From positions 1 through 64,000 of the forward strand of contig VWND01000075.1 in assembly GCA_009599575.1 (NCBI GenBank): 64,000 bases of DNA, in the 5' to 3' direction. The stretch is from Blumeriella jaapii (taxonomy: Eukaryota > Ascomycota > Leotiomycetes > Helotiales > Drepanopezizaceae). Position numbers and translations under genes: made by a program. The notes below the pieces were generated by a model. It did not search any database. It was not told the DNA's origin and worked only from the letters and a program-made list of their open reading frames with translations. Shown piece by piece: positions 58,457 through 64,000 of this stretch (positions are counted from its first letter, which is position 1; each line of letters begins with the position of its first letter).

Positions 58457-59629
58457 CTAGGACAGTTCCCCGATGCTAAAGACCTTCGTGCGCGGCGGCT
58501 GCGAGGGCAGCGTTGCAGGCTGGGGCAGGACCTGCCCGGGCCCCAGCCGCTGCTGTGCGTAGTTCTGGTTGTAGATCTCGTGAAGGACGTCCCGTTCCCG
58601 TCTTACGCTCGCATCTCGCGCAAGCGTCACCGTCAATCCCAAGCCCACACCTCCCTCTTCCTCCTCCTCCTCCTCCTCCTCTTCCTCAGGACACGTCTCG
58701 TCTCCCGAAGCGTCATCGTACACGCCTAGGCTACCCTCCTCCTCCTCCTCCTCTGTGTCGTCGCCATGTTCCTCGGCAGGGCTGTCGAAGATGCGGAACA
58801 CGGCCGGCAAGCCCTCCATATCGTCGGGCCCGCAGTCGCCGGCGAGATCGAGGAGCTTGTCGTACAGGCCTTCGGCCTTGTAGCGCTCACGCTCCTCCTC
58901 GTTCATGCCGCGCGCGAGCTCCTGCATCGCGTCCGCGAACTGGCCGAGCATGAAGCCATCCTTCGTCAGCTCGTGCCGGATCTGCGGCTCGTCGCAAAGC
59001 GCGATGCTCTTGCTGATCTTGCGGAGGACCTAGGCACACTCTCCCCGTGAGTCTTGTACGCTTTGATACAGTTCCATGGCTCCCAGGAGCAGAGGGCACC
59101 TCGGTCGGGCGTAGGACAGGATAGAATAGAGTGCCCATGAGGAAAAGGAGAAAGATGAGAAGAGAAAGAGAGTTCCCACCTCGAGAGCATTCCTTCTCGT
59201 CTCCCACCGCACGTCCGGCCTGGCCGCCGCCACAATTGCCTCGCGACTCTCGTCCAGCACACGGCACACGTCGCCCATCATGTCGACCTGCTTGCTGCAT
59301 GGCAGCCGCTTGTACTTCTTGTTGATGGTGTACCAGCAGTCCCGCGACAGATGGTCGAAGTTGATCGGGGGCCGGGCGGCCTCTTCGGCGAGCCGCGCGC
59401 GGTGCGCCGTCCGCACCAGGACCGCGAGGGCCGGGTCAGCGTGGCAGATCTGGTAGAGGAGGTTCTACGATGTCGTGTGCGGCAAAGAGAGGATCTGGTT
59501 CCAGAGGGATGGGGAGGGGGAGGGGGAGGTGACGCGGGCACGTTTGGCGGGGGAGGGGAGGCTGGAAGATGGAGGGCCGTGGGCTGAGGAGAAGCTGGCG
59601 TAGCTGCGCTTGGTGTTGGGAGGGGACAT
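58457..59629 (-). CDS. Conserved-looking hypothetical acidic protein with one in-frame TAG (weakly Cut8/Sts1-like)
   Basis: Two minus-strand exons (59629-59180 and 59029-58457), with a 150-nt GT-AG intron, give about 340 codons. One in-frame TAG (59467-59465, codon 55) lies between LWNQILSLPHTTS and NLLYQICHADPALAVLVRTA. Both sides are coherent in the same frame, so the stop is either a sequence error or a real lesion. The order is a Ser/Pro/Arg basic start (MSPPNTKRSYASF, SPAKRARVTS), then a helical region with SRDCWYTINKKYKRL, CRVLDESREAIVAAARPDVR, RNALEV-LRKISKSIALC, and GQFADAMQELARGMNEEERE. The C-terminal half has two Glu-runs (EEEEEE and an 11-residue run) and ends KVFSIGELS. The basic start plus HADPALAVLV recalls the nuclear-proteasome tether Cut8/Sts1, but that is a weak resemblance. 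Nuclear location is possible. Confidence 0.6.
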
Positions 59630-61612
59630 TATGCTGGGTTTGCGAGGTGAGGTGGATGGTAGAGAGTTGAGGAGGTTAGGAGGTTGTGGTGACGAGAGTG
59701 GGTGGTGTTTCGCGGATTCCACGCGCCAAGCTCTTGCGGATCTCTAGGCTGGTTTCAACTCACGTGCGTGGGGAATGAACGACTGCTTGTCGAATTCCTC
59801 ATCGTTATGAAAAATGTCCGAGAGCGTGGGAGTTGGTCAAGTCCTCTTTTGGATCTTTGCATATGACAGAGAAGATGGTTGTCTTCTCGACAACGCTCTC
59901 TTCCTCCACCTTAATCAACACCCGGCCTATTTGATGCCCTAGCATCACGTCAACTTCAACGTCCTGATTTCTCCCATGATCAGTCTCCTCGAGTCTGATC
60001 CACTGTTTAACTTGCCGAAAGATCCCATAAAAACACCCTCAAGCAAATCGACGACTGTGATTGGTTTAACAAATGTTGCTTCAACGGGGGATGGCTTTTG
60101 ATGCATTTGTTTACTTACTTAGGCTGCTTGGTCAATAGCAAAACCAACCTATACAATATCCTGGACACGATTTGCTCCGGTTTTTCGGTCACAATTAATA
60201 CCAAACAGCTACATTCTTGAGGAAATGTATGTACTTGAATAGTAGCCTTTCGGATCCGAAACATCGGCTAGCTAAGTAGGGTATGAGAGTAGACGGCTTG
60301 CGTTTCCCTCTGGCTCAGCTCGCTTAAGCCCCTTTTTGCGGACCATCATCAAAACATTGAGAGAGACGCTTATCTGTTCATTTGCTTGATCATTTGACAA
60401 AAAGAGAAGAAGCGATTTGGATAAATAGCACGCTTGATCATGGATTCGAGATCTTAAAACGTATGTATCATAATTTTCGGATACTGATAATCTACTTTTT
60501 ATCGGAAGTGTGATGCGTAGGGGAGAAAGCCCAAGGCAATACCAACGCAAGCTAAGTGAATTCGGATTCTACCTATATCTTCTACCTTGTTACTTGAAAA
60601 TAAAAAAATCTCAAGCTCTGCCAGATTCACCAATTTCACATATTCCCAAACAGAATCAATACCTTTCCACCGCAGTGCAAATCTCCACCCCACACCTACC
60701 TACCACAATACGACACAACGCGATCAAAACCACCCTTTCCGTCCCTTCTCCATCTCAGACACCAGCAAGACACGGCAAAGCAACGCAAAACAGGCAACAA
60801 GTCCGAACCATGTAACCATAAATGGTATCCAGACTCGGAAGTTCCCAACCGCCCCGGTTCTTGTTTTCCATTCTTGCATGGACGCGTGATAGGCTGTGTG
60901 CCTAGATCGAGGATTCCTAGGGATCCGTGGAGGTGCGCTGCGGCTGGCAGCTGTCCCTCGATCTCAGGATCGCAAAAAGAGGGGGATCCGGAAGTGCGAG
61001 AAAGGCCGGAAGTCATGTGATTGACCTTCCGATACTTTCATGTAAAGGATTGGTGATTCCCTTGTGCGAGGTTTGAAACCCCTGATGTTGTCACTTTTAT
61101 GCTGCGAATAAACGGCTAGCGTAGCCGAGCCACCCTTTTCATTTTACACCTTGTCTCTCTCACAAATACTTCCTTTATTAATATACTAAATCTAAATTAA
61201 TAGACACGCAGTGGCGAATTTGGCAGGCAAGTCATCTCCAGAACCATCTGGACGGTTATTGCGTTTGCGTTTTCTAAACTCCAAATCTGGCTTCTAGTTA
61301 GGCGTTCGATAGTTTGTGCGACGAACATCTCTTGATTTTGTGAATTTGGTGATGTAATCATACGGATATGGGGGGGAGGGGGGGGGATCGGTTTGCGACC
61401 TTGTAAGGCGCTGAGTCAGTTATAACTTGTTGTAAGTAAGAAAACAATGTAGATGAGCCGCCAGCCAATACCAGGGCAGGTACCGTAGCTATTTGTTTCA
61501 TGCATACACAACTACCTATCTACCTCTACGTACAAATACATAAATAGATACAAAAAGTCTCCTCTATTGCTCTAGCAGCTTTCCAGAGACTTCTTTCTCG
61601 CTGAAGGATTAC
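59630..61612. other. Intergenic region, no gene recognised
   Basis: About 2 kb containing the presumed promoter of the 58.5-kb gene and the 3' UTR of IleRS. Short ORFs at 60.5-61.0 kb have no motif. Small features are a G-rich run (gggggggagggggggg, 61370-61388) and tac/cta steps near 61515. Confidence 0.4.
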
Positions 61613-64000
61613 CTACGCAGCTACATCCTCCTTAGCCTGCACAATCTCCTCGCACCTTGCACAAAGCTCGTCCTCCGCAGGCGCCACAAATCTCCAGCAC
61701 CTCGGGCACTTGTGCTCCACCGCCGACGAGACCACCACCTTCGCCGTGCCTCCCTCGGTCTCAAATTCACTCTCATACTTCCATTTCCCTTCCTGCTCCA
61801 TCTTTTGCCTTCCCTCTCCCTCCCCTAATGTCAGCAGCTCTACCCCAGACACTACAAACATAGTCGCCAGCTCTTCTGCATAAACATCAAAGAGCGGCCT
61901 CGCGAGGGGCGGCACCCGCAACACTATCACGCTCTCCAAGCTCGAGCCCAACTTCTTGTCCGCGCGCGCCTCTTCCTGCGCAGCTTTCACCGCGGTGTTC
62001 GCAGCCATCAGATGCTCGATGTGCCCGCTCTCAGCAACGCGCCCCGCGGGATCTGTGATCCTGCTATGCAATAGGGACAGCGGGAATCGGGCGGGGTGCT
62101 GCCAAGTGTCCGGGCTGGATCGCATCCACTCAGGCCGGAACTCCCACGCTTCTTCCACCAAATGCGGCACGATGGGCGCTAGCATACAGAGAACAGCGTG
62201 GAAGATCTCAGGTAGCACGCCGCCACCGTCACCGCAGTACAAGCGATCCTTCATAGACTCGATGTAGAAGGCGGACAGATCGCCGGTGATGTATTTGTTG
62301 ATTGCGGTGACCGCTTTGTGGTGCTCGGTGCTCTCGTGGGCGTTGATCACGTGGAGTATGGTGGTGCCGAGCTGCAAGAGGGCGATCTGGTCGAGTTTCG
62401 TAAGCGGCGCTTCGTGTTGCGCGTGGAGGGAGCCGAGTAGCATTTTGAGAGTTAGACGGTACTTGATAAGAGCGGTGTTGGCGAGGAGGACGGAGGGTCC
62501 GATGGCGATATCACGAGAGCAGTCGCTGCTGGCGACCCAGAGACGGAGAGCATCGGGGCCGAGAGCTTGAGAGACAGGCCCGCTTGCTTTCTTCTTCGCT
62601 TTAGCCTGGAATCGGTTAGCAAGCTCACAACGAGAAGAGAGGAAAACGTACGGGTGGAAGTAGAGAGCCATCGATGATCTGACTTGGAGCAATGGTGTTT
62701 CCAATACTCTTGGACATCTTCTTCCCTTTTTCATCAAGCGTGAACCCGTGGGTGATGAGAGTTTTGAAAGGAGCGTAGTCTTTTCCTGAAGCACCAGTAT
62801 GTGTCAACAAACTCGATTGAAACCACCCTCGGTGCTGATCGGTGCCCTCGATATAACAATCGGCCTGTCCTTCGGTTTGAGTCCAGCTGGTGCCACTGTC
62901 AAACCAGACATCCATCGTATCTTTTCCTCGTCTGTAAGATCCTTCCAAGCCTGGGAGAACCCATGCAGGGTCGTTAACGGCATCGGTCCACCAAGCATCA
63001 ATGCCTCGCTTCTCGATGACCGAAATGATGTGAGCAACACTTGCATCTGTTAGGACTGCAGCACCATCGTCGTTGTACAAAGCTGGGATAGGCACACCCC
63101 AAGCTCGCTGTCGGGAGATGCACCACTCGCTTCTGCCTCTAACGAAACTTTCGAGTCGTGCCCGGCCAGACTCAGGGAAGAACCGGCACTGCTCGAGATG
63201 CTTCAATGCATCATCCTTTACGTGTGCAACATCCGTGAACCATTGCTCAGTAGCTCGTACGATGATAGGTAGTTTGGTTCGCCAGTCGTAGGGATATTTG
63301 TGCTTGTACTTGTGAGTAGCGAGGACTTTGTCGCCGAGGAGATTCAACACTTTCTGGCTACCGCCGTTCAGGACCGGCGTTCCTTCCAGGACGTGGGGAT
63401 CATCTGGAAGAGCTGCTGCAGTAAAGCATCCGAGGTCGTCGACAGGAGCTGCGGCCTCAATTCCCAGTTTCGTGCAAAGCTCGTAGTCGTCTGGTCCATG
63501 CCCCGGTGCAAGGTGAACGAGACCTGAACCAGACTCGGCAGAAACAAAATCTGCGTGAACGATAGGCTGAAACGCAGCCTCTTTACCGCGAAGAACATTG
63601 AGATATCGAGACCCTTCGATTTCTTCGCCCAGAATACCATCCAAAACCATGTCCACGTGGTCTTCGCCGAACAATAGGGAAGTAATGTCAGGCAGTCTAC
63701 TGCTCGCGACAAGCAGTAACTCTCCACCCCGCCTTACGACCGAGTATTCCAGCTCTTTTCCCACAGCAATCGCCCTGTTAGCCGGCAAGGTCCATGGGGT
63801 CGTCGTCCAAACCACTGCACTGAGACTCCCGTCCCCAGGCAACCTCGCTTTCAGTGCTTCCGGCACGTCATTCAACGGGAACTTGACATACGCTGCCGTA
63901 CTGACATGATCATCCCTATACTCCAATTCTGCTTCCGCCAGCGCCGTCCGCGAACTCGGCGACCAGTACACCGGCTTGTACCTCCTAAAAATAAGGCCCT
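61613..64000 (-). CDS. ism1: Mitochondrial isoleucyl-tRNA synthetase (3' part; 5' end outside window)
   Basis: Charges mitochondrial tRNA-Ile. The gene runs off the right edge. Visible exons on the minus strand are about 63984-62652 and 62605-61613, with a 46-nt GT-AG intron; an upstream acceptor (tttttag) lies at 63990-63985. About 775 codons are visible in a clean frame. Motifs are RYKPVYWSPSSRTALAEAEL, VVWTTTPWTLPANRAIAVG (CP1 editing domain), HLAPGHGPDDYELC, PYDWRTKLPIIVRATEQWF, GRSEWCISRQRAWGVPIPAL, DVWFDSGTSW, YIEGTDQHRGWFQSSLLT, and the class I signature KKMSKSIGNTIAPSQ. An anticodon-binding domain and a C-terminal zinc motif CPRCWRF...CARCEEIV complete it. That C-terminal zinc finger marks the bacterial/mitochondrial type rather than the cytosolic enzyme. 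The catalytic HIGH motif and transit peptide would lie beyond 64000. Confidence 0.93.

Noticed and set aside
59449..59467. A 19-nt intron (gtag...ccag) removing the in-frame TAG
   Set aside because: Too short for fungal splicing, and it would shift the downstream frame, which is demonstrably the same as upstream.

Overview
The window looks like nuclear DNA of a filamentous ascomycete (Pezizomycotina; I cannot fix the class). The grounds are short 44-112 nt GT-AG introns with CTAAC/CTGAC-like branch sites, and fungal versions of housekeeping genes: CAF-1 subunit Cac2, N-myristoyltransferase, SWR1 subunit Swc3, Utp4, PNG1, an ER FKBP and mitochondrial IleRS. Nothing prokaryotic was seen.

Region by region. 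(1) 1-16.2 kb: a gene-dense stretch with CAF-1 p60/Cac2 (+), a GH78 alpha-L-rhamnosidase-like gene (-), an alpha/beta hydrolase (+), N-myristoyltransferase (-) and an ABHD12-like membrane hydrolase (-). Each is interrupted by small, mostly 1-2 nt indels, chiefly insertions and often in short homopolymers, while the amino-acid sequence between them stays recognisable. I read this as a poorly polished assembly segment rather than a row of pseudogenes. (2) 16.7-18.5 kb: an intact Swc3 gene. (3) About 18.5-46 kb: an AT-rich, gene-poor accessory island. It holds minisatellites, a decayed tandem array of exon-plus-intron modules (21.27-22.11 kb), a perfect 22-bp hairpin (24.75 kb), a secreted acidic protein (27.2 kb), a secreted protein with two internal repeats (28.6-29.7 kb), two paralogous cysteine-rich zinc-binding-like proteins sharing an intron position (34.0 and 35.3 kb), and a broken gene whose stops fit C-to-T (RIP-type) decay (37 kb). 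A GC-richer islet at 38.7-41.4 kb carries an FKBP of the ER and a small basic protein. (4) 47-49.7 kb: intact UTP4. (5) 49.7-64 kb: PNG1, a conserved-looking acidic protein with one in-frame TAG, and the 3' part of mitochondrial IleRS, separated by very dense simple-sequence DNA (polypyrimidine tracts, G24, GGGCT, GT and GA runs, GTAC-rich palindromes).

The housekeeping genes do not form one pathway. They cover chromatin assembly and remodelling (Cac2, Swc3), ribosome biogenesis (Utp4), protein lipidation, ER folding and turnover (FKBP, PNG1) and mitochondrial translation. The AT-rich island with secreted and lineage-type cysteine-rich genes resembles the effector or accessory compartments of plant-associated fungi; that role is inference. 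Exon coordinates were derived by eye and need transcript support.
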